From NCBI GenBank assembly GCA_017549365.1, contig JAFYUZ010000030.1, positions 19,895-83,894 on the forward strand: a stretch of 64,000 nucleotides of DNA, written 5' to 3'. Position 1 is the first letter of the stretch. Each line of letters opens with the position of its first letter. Shown here piece by piece: positions 26,650 through 34,191 of this stretch. The translations under genes and the position numbers were made by a program. The notes beneath the pieces are model-generated. The model worked only from the letters and a program-made list of their open reading frames with translations, was not told the origin of the DNA and did not search any database. This DNA is from Clostridia bacterium (lineage in GTDB: Bacteria; Bacillota; Clostridia; Oscillospirales; CAG-382).

Positions 26650-26661
26650 AGCTTTCACCGA

Positions 26662-27279
26662 TCAAAAGATGCCGTTTATCCACGTAAAGAATTTGTCAAG
26701 CAATCCAAGGTGCTCAAACAAGATCTTAAGTCCGATGAGAATAAGGATAACACCGCCTGCGTACGAGGCATTTTTTTCGAATTTAGCTCCGAACTTGTTG
26801 CCGATGATAACGCCTGCAAAGCAGATGACAAGGGTGATAACGCCGATTATTGCGATGGCGGCGCCAACGTTCATTCCGCCCGAAAGGCAAGCCATGGCAA
26901 TGCCGACGGCAAGGGCGTCGATGCTGGTGGCAATTGCCATCACCACAAGCTCTTTGTAGTCCAGTTTATCGTTCAAGTCGCATGAGCCGCCGCAAGCATC
27001 ATCGTCGTCGCGGATAGTATCAAAAATCATCTTTCCGCCGATAAAGGCAAGCAGAACGAATGCGATCCAATGGTCAAAGTTTTTGATATAGCTTTCAAAG
27101 CTTGTGCCAAGCAAATAGCCGACAAAAGGCATTGCCGCCTGAAAGCCGCCGAAAAACAGCGCAATGATAAGCGCGTTTTTGAGTTTCAGTTTTTTCATCG
27201 AAAGGCCTTTGCAAACAGACACCGCAAGGGCATCCATCGAAAGACCGATTGCCGTAAGGATAACTTCTAAAAGTCCCAT
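26662..27279 (-). CDS. mntP: Manganese efflux pump MntP
   Basis: MntP (205 residues) exports Mn2+. The protein has six membrane segments and two copies of the family motif: GLSMDALAVSVCKG near the N-terminus and ATSIDALAVGIAMA in the middle, each with the conserved Asp. A short His-free acidic loop with DDDDACGG sits between halves. The start was set by GAGG eight bases upstream. The upstream gap is only about 80 bases, too short for a yybP-ykoY manganese riboswitch, and I see none. Confidence 0.93.
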   Translation of the reverse strand: MGLLEVILTAIGLSMDALAVSVCKGLSMKKLKLKNALIIALFFGGFQAAMPFVGYLLGTSFESYIKNFDHWIAFVLLAFIGGKMIFDTIRDDDDACGGSCDLNDKLDYKELVVMAIATSIDALAVGIAMACLSGGMNVGAAIAIIGVITLVICFAGVIIGNKFGAKFEKNASYAGGVILILIGLKILFEHLGLLDKFFTWINGIF

Positions 27280-27318
27280 AATCAATTCCTCGGTTGATAT
27301 TTTGTAAACAAAGACTAT

Positions 27319-27345
27319 GACCTGCCGCGAATATCACGGCAGGTC
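27319..27345. terminator. Hairpin between BMC operon end and mntP
   Basis: GACCTGCCG (27319-27327) pairs with CGGCAGGTC (27337-27345). It lies 17 bases past the stop of the last BMC gene. On the minus strand there is no clear U tract after it, so it may be a partial terminator or a 3' stabiliser. Confidence 0.5.
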
Positions 27346-27361
27346 TTTCACAATCTTTTAA

Positions 27362-28510
27362 TCAATATTTTGCGATGTGAGAAAGAATTTCCTCAACACC
27401 CTCGCTCGTCATCTTGCGGGGGTTTGTCGCAGTGCAGGCGTCATTGAGAGCGCTCTTTATGATGGCACTCTTCTGGGAAAGATAATCTTCCTTTGACACC
27501 TTTGCATCGGCAAGAGTTGCGGGGATGCCGCAGGTGCGCTCAAGGGCGAGAATGTGATCGCACAGAGCGTTTACCGAATGCTTGATGTTTGTTGTTTTGA
27601 TTCCTATGCGGCCTGCAATCTTGGCAAGCTTCTTTGCCGCGGTCGTATATGCGTTCTGATCTGCCGAAAAACCTGCGGGCAGGTCGGCGTTGTGGCGCAT
27701 TACGTGCGGAAGAAGCATGGCGTTTGCACGTCCGTGGGGAATGTGGAATTTTGCACCGAGCGCATGGGCAATACCGTGGTTTACACCAAGGCTTACGATG
27801 TTGAAGGACATACCTGCAAGGCAGGAAGCCTTGTGCATCTTGTCGCGGGCTTCGATGTTGTTTCCGTCCTTGCACGCAAGGGGAAGATACTCAAAGGCAA
27901 GCTCAAGGGATTTTTCGGCTAAAGCATCCGAAAAATCGTTTGCCGCTGTCGAAATATATGCCTCAAGTGCGTGAGTTATAACGTCAAAGCCTGTGTCGGC
28001 GGTAATATTCGCAGGCGCTGTGCGGACAAGCTCGGGATCAAGAATTGCCACGTCGGGCTGAAGATCCTCGTGAACAAGGGGATATTTAACTCCCGCCTCG
28101 CGGTCGGTGATAACCGAGAACATGGTTACCTCGGAGCCTGTGCCGCTGGTGGTGGGGATGGCAACAAGCTTGATATCCTGCTTTTTGCCCGAACGCTTCG
28201 CCATAAGAAGAACAGCCTTTGCGGCGTCAATAGACGATCCGCCGCCGAGAGCCACAACAACGTCTGCGTTTGCTTTGAGAAGAAAATCGAGTCCCTGAAC
28301 AACAAGTTCGATAGGAGGGTCGGGTTTTACTTCGCCAAAGATGCTTACACTGTTGCAACCGTCAAGCTTTTCTGCTATTCTCTGGGCAACGCCGCTTTTC
28401 ACCATAAAAGGGTCGGTGAAAATTACGGCGTTTACGTTCTTGTATTCACAAAGCTTGTCAAGAGCATTCTGATCAAAACAGACGGTTGTCGGAAGTCTGA
28501 AAGTGTTCAT
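27362..28510 (-). CDS. Iron-containing alcohol dehydrogenase (PduQ/FucO-like)
   Basis: The 382-residue protein is a group III, Fe-dependent alcohol dehydrogenase. It shows the NAD-binding GGGSSIDAAKAV, TSGTGSEVTMFSVIT, and metal-ligand region DVITHALEAYIST, with further His ligands in GVNHGIAHALG and PHGRANAMLLPHVM. In this operon it most likely reduces propanal to 1-propanol (PduQ role) or lactaldehyde to propanediol (FucO role), recycling NAD+ inside the organelle. No obvious N-terminal encapsulation helix is present. It is the last gene of the BMC operon. Confidence 0.9.
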   Translation of the reverse strand: MNTFRLPTTVCFDQNALDKLCEYKNVNAVIFTDPFMVKSGVAQRIAEKLDGCNSVSIFGEVKPDPPIELVVQGLDFLLKANADVVVALGGGSSIDAAKAVLLMAKRSGKKQDIKLVAIPTTSGTGSEVTMFSVITDREAGVKYPLVHEDLQPDVAILDPELVRTAPANITADTGFDVITHALEAYISTAANDFSDALAEKSLELAFEYLPLACKDGNNIEARDKMHKASCLAGMSFNIVSLGVNHGIAHALGAKFHIPHGRANAMLLPHVMRHNADLPAGFSADQNAYTTAAKKLAKIAGRIGIKTTNIKHSVNALCDHILALERTCGIPATLADAKVSKEDYLSQKSAIIKSALNDACTATNPRKMTSEGVEEILSHIAKY

Positions 28511-28531
28511 ATACTGCTCCTTGCGAATTTA

Positions 28532-29080
28532 TCAGAGAATTGTTTCCCAAAGACGCTTGTCGGGATTGGGGATGACAGAGCTGTCAAGCAGCATACCGTC
28601 GTGCGAAACCTCCTGCTGAGCGCGCTCGATAGCAGCAGAAACCGCCGCCACGTCGCCGGTGATGAGCATATACGACTTGCCGCACATACCGCGGGCAACG
28701 CGAAGCTCGATAAGGTCAACAAGAGATGTCTTTGCTGCGGCGTCTGCCGCCATGATAATATCGGCGGCGTTGAATGTTTCGAGAACGCCGAGAGCCTTCA
28801 CGTCTTCAACCTTGGATGCACCGTAAAGGGCAGGGAAGATCGAATCGTGAGGATTGCCCAGGACAAAGCTACCCATTATCTTGGAGTCAAATCTTGCCTT
28901 TACCGAATCAACAGCGGCCTTAACGGCGCTGAGATCTCCGGTAATGATAACAATGTATTTGCCCGGACATACAGGCTGACTTTCAATAACTTCCACTTCC
29001 GCAGTCTTAAGCATCATATCAGCGCTCTGGATACCTGCGGAAACAGTCTGAAGTTCAACCATTCCGATTGCTTTACTCAT
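28532..29080 (-). CDS. BMC-T tandem-domain shell protein (PduT-like)
   Basis: The 182-residue protein holds two BMC domains in tandem: the first starts SKAIGMVELQTVSAG, the second near residue 97 with VKALGVLETFNAADII. Such proteins form pseudohexameric trimers. The PduT type carries a central 4Fe-4S cluster bound by one Cys per subunit; a Cys lies in the second domain at RGMCGKSYMLITGD, though that position is not certain to be the pore. It is next to the PduS-like protein, its usual electron-transfer partner. I chose MSKAIG as start; an in-frame Met 22 codons upstream gives a non-homologous extension. Confidence 0.9.
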   Translation of the reverse strand: MSKAIGMVELQTVSAGIQSADMMLKTAEVEVIESQPVCPGKYIVIITGDLSAVKAAVDSVKARFDSKIMGSFVLGNPHDSIFPALYGASKVEDVKALGVLETFNAADIIMAADAAAKTSLVDLIELRVARGMCGKSYMLITGDVAAVSAAIERAQQEVSHDGMLLDSSVIPNPDKRLWETIL

Positions 29081-29154
29081 TGATAGTAACCGTGAGTTTT
29101 CGTCGGTGAAAAGATCACAGACAAAAAGCTTCCTTTCTCCCCACACAAATAAAT

Positions 29155-29222
29155 ACTTTGAAAATCAAAGTGTACTTGTAAAAGTACCGTATTCTCCGGG
29201 TTTTTGTGGGGCAAAATCCCGG
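29155..29222 (-). other. Three hairpins in gap between PduS-like and PduT-like genes
   Basis: The 168-base gap holds ACTTTGA/TCAAAGT (29155-29171), GTACTT/AAGTAC (29172-29187) and CCGGG/CCCGG (29196-29222). None has a strong U tract on the minus strand. They could attenuate or stabilise segments of the long shell-gene message. No reading frame of note is present. Confidence 0.5.
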
Positions 29223-29248
29223 AAGGGTAGAAGAATATCAGATCACGC

Positions 29249-30580
29249 TTATGCTTCGATGACAACGAACTTTTCGTTGGCGTCGACAACCTTGCCGGAA
29301 ATAGATGCGTGTACGGGCATCGAGAGCTTGCCTTCGGCAGCCTCACCGATAACCTGACCTGCCTTTACCTTGTCGCCCTTCTTGACGATGGCGGCGGCAG
29401 GAACACCGATGCTCTGGCTGAGCATGATCTTAACCTTCTTTGCGCCCACAGTTTCGTCAACAAGCGGTGCGGGAAGGTTGTATTTTGTAAGTCCGAGACG
29501 GGCTGTAAGTCTGGGCATGGGTACAAGTCTGTCTGTACGATGCTCGGAAACGTCAGAGAACTTTGCATCTGCGTGGTTGATCTGTACGCCGTTCTTGCGA
29601 AGGCCCATCTTGTATTCGCCGATAAGAGTTCTGGGCGAAAGGTTCTGTCCGCAGGCATAAAGTTCGCAAATACCGCACTGCGAGCAGTACATTGTGTTGA
29701 TAAAAGGTCCAACGTCCTTTGTTGCTCCGCTTGTTGCCGAACGCATGAAAGCGTGGGGCTCAATGGGATGTCCGAGAAGATGTCTCGAGCAGAGATCTGT
29801 ACACATTCTGCACTGACAGCAAGCCGCCATGGCGCGCTTCATGTCGATCTGGATCTTTGCTGTCTTCTTGGAGATCAGCGGATGAGTTGTGGGGAGAACG
29901 AGGATCGCGTTGGATGTTTTTGTAACAACGTCTGCGGGTGAAACCACACGGCCTGTCATGGGGCCGCCGCCGATAAGAGAATAGTCGGCAACTGTTGCAC
30001 CGCCTGCAAGCTCGATAAGCTCGGCGTATGTCATGCCAAGGGGGGCTTTATGGGTGATGGGGTTCTTTACCTCACCTGCGATGGTTATGTACTTTGTTGT
30101 AACGGGCTCCGACTTGTTTATTGCGTTGTACACGTTGAGAATGGTTTCAACGTTGAACACAGTAACGCCCACGGTAATGGGGAGTGCGCCGGGGGCCACA
30201 ACTCTCTTTGTAGTTTCGTAGATAGTGATGACTTCATCACCCGCGGGATAAACTTCGGGCAAAAGACCGATGCGTGCCTTGGGGAATCTGTCAAGGTTTG
30301 CCTTTACGGCATCAACTGCGCCTTTGTAGGCTTCCTTTACGGCGATGATGATATGGTCTGCCTCCACAGCCTCGGCGATGGTGTCGAGGGTGGTGAGGAT
30401 CTCGAGAGCATATTTTTCAAGCACCTGACGGTGAAGCTTGAGCAAGGGTTCGCATTCAGCACAGTTGAGGATTATGGTGTCCGCGCGCTTATCAAGCTTC
30501 GCGTAAGAAGGAAATCCGGCTCCGCCTGCTCCGGCGACACCGTTTTTCTTCATGATTTCAACAAGTTCTGTCAATACCAT
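29249..30580 (-). CDS. PduS-like RnfC-family flavin/Fe-S electron carrier
   Basis: This 443-residue protein resembles PduS, an FMN and Fe-S protein that moves electrons into or out of the microcompartment. It starts with the nucleotide/flavin loop GVAGAGGAGFPSYAKL, then NCAECEP, an SLBB domain (YITIAGEVKNP), and two cysteine clusters, CCQCRMCTDLC and CSQCGICELYAC. The C-terminus has a barrel-sandwich domain (VKKGDKVKAGQVIGEA). In B12-dependent organelles PduS reduces cobalamin; this operon's dehydratase needs no B12, so a role in NAD(H) recycling with PduT is more likely. It is a distant paralogue of the rnfC gene in this window. Confidence 0.9.
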   Translation of the reverse strand: MVLTELVEIMKKNGVAGAGGAGFPSYAKLDKRADTIILNCAECEPLLKLHRQVLEKYALEILTTLDTIAEAVEADHIIIAVKEAYKGAVDAVKANLDRFPKARIGLLPEVYPAGDEVITIYETTKRVVAPGALPITVGVTVFNVETILNVYNAINKSEPVTTKYITIAGEVKNPITHKAPLGMTYAELIELAGGATVADYSLIGGGPMTGRVVSPADVVTKTSNAILVLPTTHPLISKKTAKIQIDMKRAMAACCQCRMCTDLCSRHLLGHPIEPHAFMRSATSGATKDVGPFINTMYCSQCGICELYACGQNLSPRTLIGEYKMGLRKNGVQINHADAKFSDVSEHRTDRLVPMPRLTARLGLTKYNLPAPLVDETVGAKKVKIMLSQSIGVPAAAIVKKGDKVKAGQVIGEAAEGKLSMPVHASISGKVVDANEKFVVIEA

Positions 30581-30589
30581 AATGTTTTA

Positions 30590-30856
30590 TTACTCCAGTC
30601 CGGTGCCGTCATCAACAATGCCCACAACAGCCGCATCAACGGGAGTATTTCCGTCGTTGCAAGCCAGTCGTGCCGCACTGCCCTGTGCTACCAAAACAAT
30701 GTCGCCGATTCCGGCGCCCACATTGTCAACGGCCACCATTTTTGTGTTATCATTCGTCATAGAGGAAAGAATTTCTACCACAAGGAACTTGCAGCCAACC
30801 AGAGCCTCGTTCTTGCGGGTGGAAATCACTTTTCCGACGACTTTGCCAATTATCAT
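30590..30856 (-). CDS. BMC-P vertex protein (EutN/PduN/CcmL family)
   Basis: The 88-residue protein is a pentameric shell vertex protein that caps the corners of the polyhedron. It starts MIIGKVVGKVISTRKNEAL and contains the family VAVDNVGAGIGDIVLVAQGSAAR block. It ends with GIVDDGTGLE. It is 9 bases before the PduS-like gene and has the single-domain length expected of the family. One such gene is enough to close a shell. Confidence 0.95.
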   Translation of the reverse strand: MIIGKVVGKVISTRKNEALVGCKFLVVEILSSMTNDNTKMVAVDNVGAGIGDIVLVAQGSAARLACNDGNTPVDAAVVGIVDDGTGLE

Positions 30857-30928
30857 ATAATCACCTTTTGTCCGACGGGGGAAAAAGATCCTTTGTCGGG
30901 AGTAATTGGATTTTTATGCGGCACTCCC

Positions 30929-30956
30929 CGGGGCGGAAAGATGTGTTGCCGCCCCG
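30929..30956 (-). other. Strong hairpin between vertex and major shell genes
   Basis: CGGGGCGG (30929-30936) pairs with CCGCCCCG (30949-30956), an eight-base GC stem with a 12-base loop, in a 139-base gap after the first major shell gene. It lacks a U tract, so it may protect the upstream shell message from 3' decay rather than end transcription. Nothing else is seen in the gap. Confidence 0.55.
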
Positions 30957-30995
30957 TAGAAACGTCGCATCGAGCTTTGAAAAGTTCCCGTTATC

Positions 30996-31442
30996 TTACT
31001 TAAGAGCGGGGAGGATCTTTTCAACGTCTGCGTGAGGTCTGGGAATAACGTGAGTTGCAATAACTTCACCAAGACGCTCAGCAGAAGAAGAACCTGCTTC
31101 AACTGCAGCCTTAACTGCGCCAACGTCGCCGCGAACCATAACGCTTACAAGTCCGGAACCGATCTTTTCGGTGCCAACGAGTTCAACGTTTGCTGCCTTG
31201 AGCATTGCGTCTGCAGCTTCAACTGCTGCAACAAGTCCTCTTGTTTCGATCATACCTAATGCCTGCTGTGTCATAACTTTTACCTCCGTTATGTTATCAG
31301 AAATTTTAGTATTTGTGGATTTGGTGTCTGCAACATTTTGAGCGGGTGTGCTCTGAGGCTGTGCAGAAACAGCCGCGCTTTTTTTTGCCGCGGTTCTGCC
31401 TCTCGGCTTCTTTTCCGCAGTGTTTTCATTTTTTGCAGCCAT
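30996..31442 (-). CDS. BMC-H shell protein with lysine-rich N-terminal extension; internal start at 31274
   Basis: The long form has 148 residues. Residues 57-148 are a standard hexameric shell domain ([20 protein letters not shown] to the end), close to PduA/PduJ. Residues 1-56 are a Lys/Ala/Ser/Thr-rich, disordered-looking tail containing [11 protein letters not shown], which recalls histone H1-like or AT-hook peptides. The long start has AGAGG at about 8 bases. A second ATG at 31272-31274, exactly at the domain start, has a perfect GGAGG at 8 bases. Both a 148-residue and a 92-residue product are therefore expected, comparable in principle to PduB/PduB'. Confidence 0.9.
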   Translation of the reverse strand: MAAKNENTAEKKPRGRTAAKKSAAVSAQPQSTPAQNVADTKSTNTKISDNITEVKVMTQQALGMIETRGLVAAVEAADAMLKAANVELVGTEKIGSGLVSVMVRGDVGAVKAAVEAGSSSAERLGEVIATHVIPRPHADVEKILPALK

Positions 31443-31455
31443 TTTAAATTACCTC

Positions 31456-31749
31456 TTATTTCTTAGTCTTTGTAAGTCTCGACGCCGACAACTCAACCAT
31501 ACGCTGAGTTTCTTCGTGCGGATTTGCGATAACGAAAGAAGCGCAGGGAGGTGTAACGCACGATCTTTTTGCGCATTCAACCGCCTCTGTTACGTCAGAA
31601 ACGTCGCCTGTCACGATGATGGTGACAAGTCTGCCTCCGAGCTTTCGTTCCCATGTGACAAAAGAAACGTTTGCGCTTTTGCACATGATGTCAAGAGCAT
31701 CAACCGCCGCAACGACGCCTGAAACTTCGACGAGTCCCAAAGATTTCAT
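31456..31749 (-). CDS. BMC-H shell protein, cysteine-containing variant
   Basis: The 97-residue protein is a single BMC domain (KSLGLVEVSGVVAAVDALD). It differs from the two PduA-like paralogues by an unusual strand (WERKLGGRLVTIIVTGD) and by four Cys residues, three of them clustered in VECAKRSCVTPPCAS near the C-terminal third. Some shell proteins use such Cys to hold Fe-S clusters or to form disulfides; which applies here cannot be seen. Its start is 32 bases after the next upstream shell gene and its end 13 bases before the extended one. Confidence 0.9.
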   Translation of the reverse strand: MKSLGLVEVSGVVAAVDALDIMCKSANVSFVTWERKLGGRLVTIIVTGDVSDVTEAVECAKRSCVTPPCASFVIANPHEETQRMVELSASRLTKTKK

Positions 31750-31781
31750 ATTTTTCTTCCTTTACGAATTTTATCGGAAAA

Positions 31782-32057
31782 TCAGAACTTGGGGAGAATC
31801 TTTTCCACGTCTGCGTGGGGTCTGGGGATAACGTGTGTAGCAACGAGCTCGCCGAGAGTGGAAGCTGCCTGTCCGCCTGCTTCAACTGCAGCCTTAACTG
31901 CGCCGACGTCGCCGCGAACCATAACGCTTACGAGTCCGGAACCGATCTTTTCGGTACCGATGAGTGTAACTTCTGCAGACTTAACCATTGCATCTGCTGC
32001 TTCGATTGCTGCTGTGAGACCACGGGTCTCGATCATTCCCAATGCTTCCTGTGCCAT
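31782..32057 (-). CDS. BMC-H major shell protein (PduA/PduJ-like)
   Basis: The 91-residue hexamer-forming shell protein ([14 protein letters not shown]) is about 80 percent identical by eye to the domain of the extended shell gene at 30996-31442; the two form a PduA/PduJ-like pair probably made by duplication. The block [27 protein letters not shown] is unchanged. It has GGAGG before the start. It likely makes most of the facets. Confidence 0.95.
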   Translation of the reverse strand: MAQEALGMIETRGLTAAIEAADAMVKSAEVTLIGTEKIGSGLVSVMVRGDVGAVKAAVEAGGQAASTLGELVATHVIPRPHADVEKILPKF

Positions 32058-32093
32058 AATATAAATCCTCCTGAAATGTAGAAATTTTTAAAA

Positions 32094-32408
32094 TTATTTT
32101 TTGTCAAGTCCCGAAAGAGCAAGCATTTTGCCTGTTCCGTCCTCGGGACGAGCGATTATGTGTTTTGTAACAACGCCCGAAACCTGGTTTGCCGCGATCT
32201 CCGCCGCATCGACAGCGGCTGTTACAGAGTCAACAGAGCCTCTGAACTTAACTGCTACGATAAGGGGAACCTTCAGCTCGTCGGGCTTCTTGGGTTTGTT
32301 TTTGTCAAAGGTCTCGGCGGTGACGTTGCCTGCCTTGCATCCTGCGTCAAGCGCGGCAAAGGCTGCAACAAGGCCGTATACCTCGATGATTCCGACTGCC
32401 TGTGTCAT
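32094..32408 (-). CDS. BMC-H shell protein with charged insertion
   Basis: This 104-residue BMC domain protein starts TQAVGIIEVYGLVAAFAALDAG. It has an insertion rich in Lys and Pro (FDKNKPKKPDELKVP) between the first helix and the next strand, which would enlarge one face or the pore rim of the hexamer. The C-terminus extends past the fold with MLALSGLDKK. It lies directly after the zinc alcohol dehydrogenase gene. It is a minor facet type by analogy with other organelles. Confidence 0.9.
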   Translation of the reverse strand: MTQAVGIIEVYGLVAAFAALDAGCKAGNVTAETFDKNKPKKPDELKVPLIVAVKFRGSVDSVTAAVDAAEIAANQVSGVVTKHIIARPEDGTGKMLALSGLDKK

Positions 32409-32445
32409 CTTTTTATAATCCTTTCGATTTGATTAAATCTTACGG

Positions 32446-33660
32446 TTATTTGTTGACAACGGCAACCTTCAGACCTTCCATCTTGACGTTTGTGATGAAA
32501 GCTTCGCTGGCCTGTTCGAGCGGGAACTTGTGTGTAATAAGCTCCTTGATCGGAAGACCGATGGCGATTGCACGCTTCAGGAAATCAAAGGTTGTCGCAT
32601 AGTCTCTGAGGGTGTATACCCAAGAGCCGACGGTGGTGATCTCCTTCGAGCAGATGTCAAAGTGGGGGTTGATGGTGGCGTCTCCGCCGTTGATAAAGAA
32701 TCCGAGCTCACAAAGTCCGCCGCCGTTGCGGATGAACTTGTAGATGTTTGCATGAGCGATGGGGCTTCCTGTGCACTGGAAAGCGAAATCGGCAAAATAT
32801 CCGCCGAAGGCGTTCTTTACAGCGTCGGTAAGAGCCTCGATGCCCTTGTGCTCGGAGAAGTTTACGGTCCGGTCTGCGCCCATGCGCTTTGCAAAGGCAA
32901 GTCTCTTTTCGTTTCCGTCAACGGCAACGATGTTTTCAATACCCATAGTGCGAAGAACCGCAATACAGATAAGACCGATAGGTCCGCAACCCTGAACGAC
33001 AACGCGGCTGTTGAATCTGAGGATGCCGGTGGTCTTTGCGCGTTCAACCGCATGGATAAGAACTGCGCAGGGCTCGATAAGGATTCTCGAATCGAGATCG
33101 AGATCGCTTACGTTAAAGATTGTCGAACCCTTTCTGATAAGAATGTAGTCTGCGAACCATCCGTTGAGATGAACGTCGTCATCGGGGAGAAGTCCGTAAA
33201 CGTCGGCACCGCCAACGTTCTGCTTGTTAAGGTCGAACATTGTGATGTCGGGGTTGTCCTTGAAGATCATGCAGGAAACAACTTTGTCGCCGACCTTGAG
33301 GTCTTTGCCTGCGCTGTCCTTCTTGACGTTTTTACCCATCTTAACGATCTCGCCTGTGCCTTCGTGACCGAGAGCAACGGGGATGAGACCAAAGGGATCG
33401 CGCTTAAATTCGTGTGCGTCTGTTCCGCAAACGCCGCAGCCTTCGACCTTGACAAGAATGTCGTCGTCGCCGACTTCGGGCATGGGGACGGTCTTGAGTT
33501 CGATCTTCTCAATACCTGTGAGCATCGCAACACGGCAGGTGGAGGGGATTCCACCCGAAACAGGTGCCTTTGCGGCAGGAGCGGGAGCAGAGCTTGTTCC
33601 GCGCATACCTTCAAGAACCTGTTTTACGATTTCTTCGATATTGTTCTTGTTGTAATCCAT
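32446..33660 (-). CDS. Zinc-type alcohol dehydrogenase with encapsulation peptide
   Basis: The 404-residue protein is a medium-chain, zinc-dependent dehydrogenase with GCGVCGTDAHEF and GHEGTGEIV as catalytic-zinc motifs and a Rossmann motif GCGPIGLICIAV. It lacks the four-Cys structural zinc lobe of the classical enzymes. Residues 1-20 (NKNNIEEIVKQVLEGM) form an amphipathic helix followed by an Ala/Pro/Ser linker (residues 21-38), the usual layout of an N-terminal encapsulation peptide. Similar enzymes occur in fucose/rhamnose organelles of Clostridia. It may reduce lactaldehyde to 1,2-propanediol or propanal to propanol. Confidence 0.92.
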   Translation of the reverse strand: MDYNKNNIEEIVKQVLEGMRGTSSAPAPAAKAPVSGGIPSTCRVAMLTGIEKIELKTVPMPEVGDDDILVKVEGCGVCGTDAHEFKRDPFGLIPVALGHEGTGEIVKMGKNVKKDSAGKDLKVGDKVVSCMIFKDNPDITMFDLNKQNVGGADVYGLLPDDDVHLNGWFADYILIRKGSTIFNVSDLDLDSRILIEPCAVLIHAVERAKTTGILRFNSRVVVQGCGPIGLICIAVLRTMGIENIVAVDGNEKRLAFAKRMGADRTVNFSEHKGIEALTDAVKNAFGGYFADFAFQCTGSPIAHANIYKFIRNGGGLCELGFFINGGDATINPHFDICSKEITTVGSWVYTLRDYATTFDFLKRAIAIGLPIKELITHKFPLEQASEAFITNVKMEGLKVAVVNK

Positions 33661-33675
33661 TTTTGTAAAACTCCG

Positions 33676-34176
33676 TTACAGGCATTTTTTTGCTTCTTCT
33701 TCCACGCATGAGGCACCAAACGCCGCAAGAGCGGTGTCCTGCTCCTCACTGCCTCCGCTGACTCCCAGGCCGCCTATGATCTTACCCGAGAGAACAAGAG
33801 GTTCGCCGCCGCCGAAAATGACGATCTTGCCGTCATTTGTCTGCTGGATACCGTATAAAGGTCCGTGGGGCTGTGAAAGACTTTTGAGCTTGATGGTTGA
33901 CATTTTCAGTGAAACCGAAGTGAAAGCTTTGTTAAAAGCCACGTCAAAGCTTGCAATGTACGAATCGTCCATACATTCGGTAAGAACGGGACGTGCACCC
34001 GCACTGCATATCGAAACTACGGCGCGAACGCCCATTTCGGAAGCTTTTTCTTCGATCCTTTGCGCCAGACGCTTTGCAAGGGCAAGGCTTATGGTGCTTT
34101 GATCGATGACGGCTTTTTTGGTTTTCATTTCGTTTGACACCGCGTCAACTATTTTTGAAATGTCGGTGTTATGCAT
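33676..34176 (-). CDS. GlcG/HbpS-like protein (PduO C-terminal domain type)
   Basis: The 166-residue protein belongs to the haem-degrading/GlcG family (DUF336), known as the C-terminal domain of PduO. It shows LALAKRLAQRIEEKASEMGV, the ASFDVAFNKAFTS helix, and the GGEPLVLSGKIIGGLGVSGGS loop. The N-terminus (MHNTDISKIVDAVSNEM) could form a short amphipathic helix for encapsulation. I prefer the second in-frame ATG as start because GGGT lies at the right distance from it. Its role in organelles is not settled; it lacks the adenosyltransferase part of PduO, in line with the absence of B12 enzymes. Confidence 0.85.
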   Translation of the reverse strand: MHNTDISKIVDAVSNEMKTKKAVIDQSTISLALAKRLAQRIEEKASEMGVRAVVSICSAGARPVLTECMDDSYIASFDVAFNKAFTSVSLKMSTIKLKSLSQPHGPLYGIQQTNDGKIVIFGGGEPLVLSGKIIGGLGVSGGSEEQDTALAAFGASCVEEEAKKCL

Positions 34177-34191
34177 AAGCATTACCCGAAA

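Noticed and set aside
27280..27361. Manganese (yybP-ykoY) riboswitch before mntP
   Set aside because: The gap is too short and holds only one stem; none of the conserved riboswitch motifs is visible.
29249..30580. A second Rnf complex
   Set aside because: The RnfC-like protein stands alone without D, E, G, A or B subunits and is adjacent to shell genes, so it is a PduS-type protein.
30996..32408. Shell paralogues as a possible assembly duplication
   Set aside because: The two PduA-like copies are only about 80 percent identical and are separated by a different shell gene; such pairs are normal in organelle operons.
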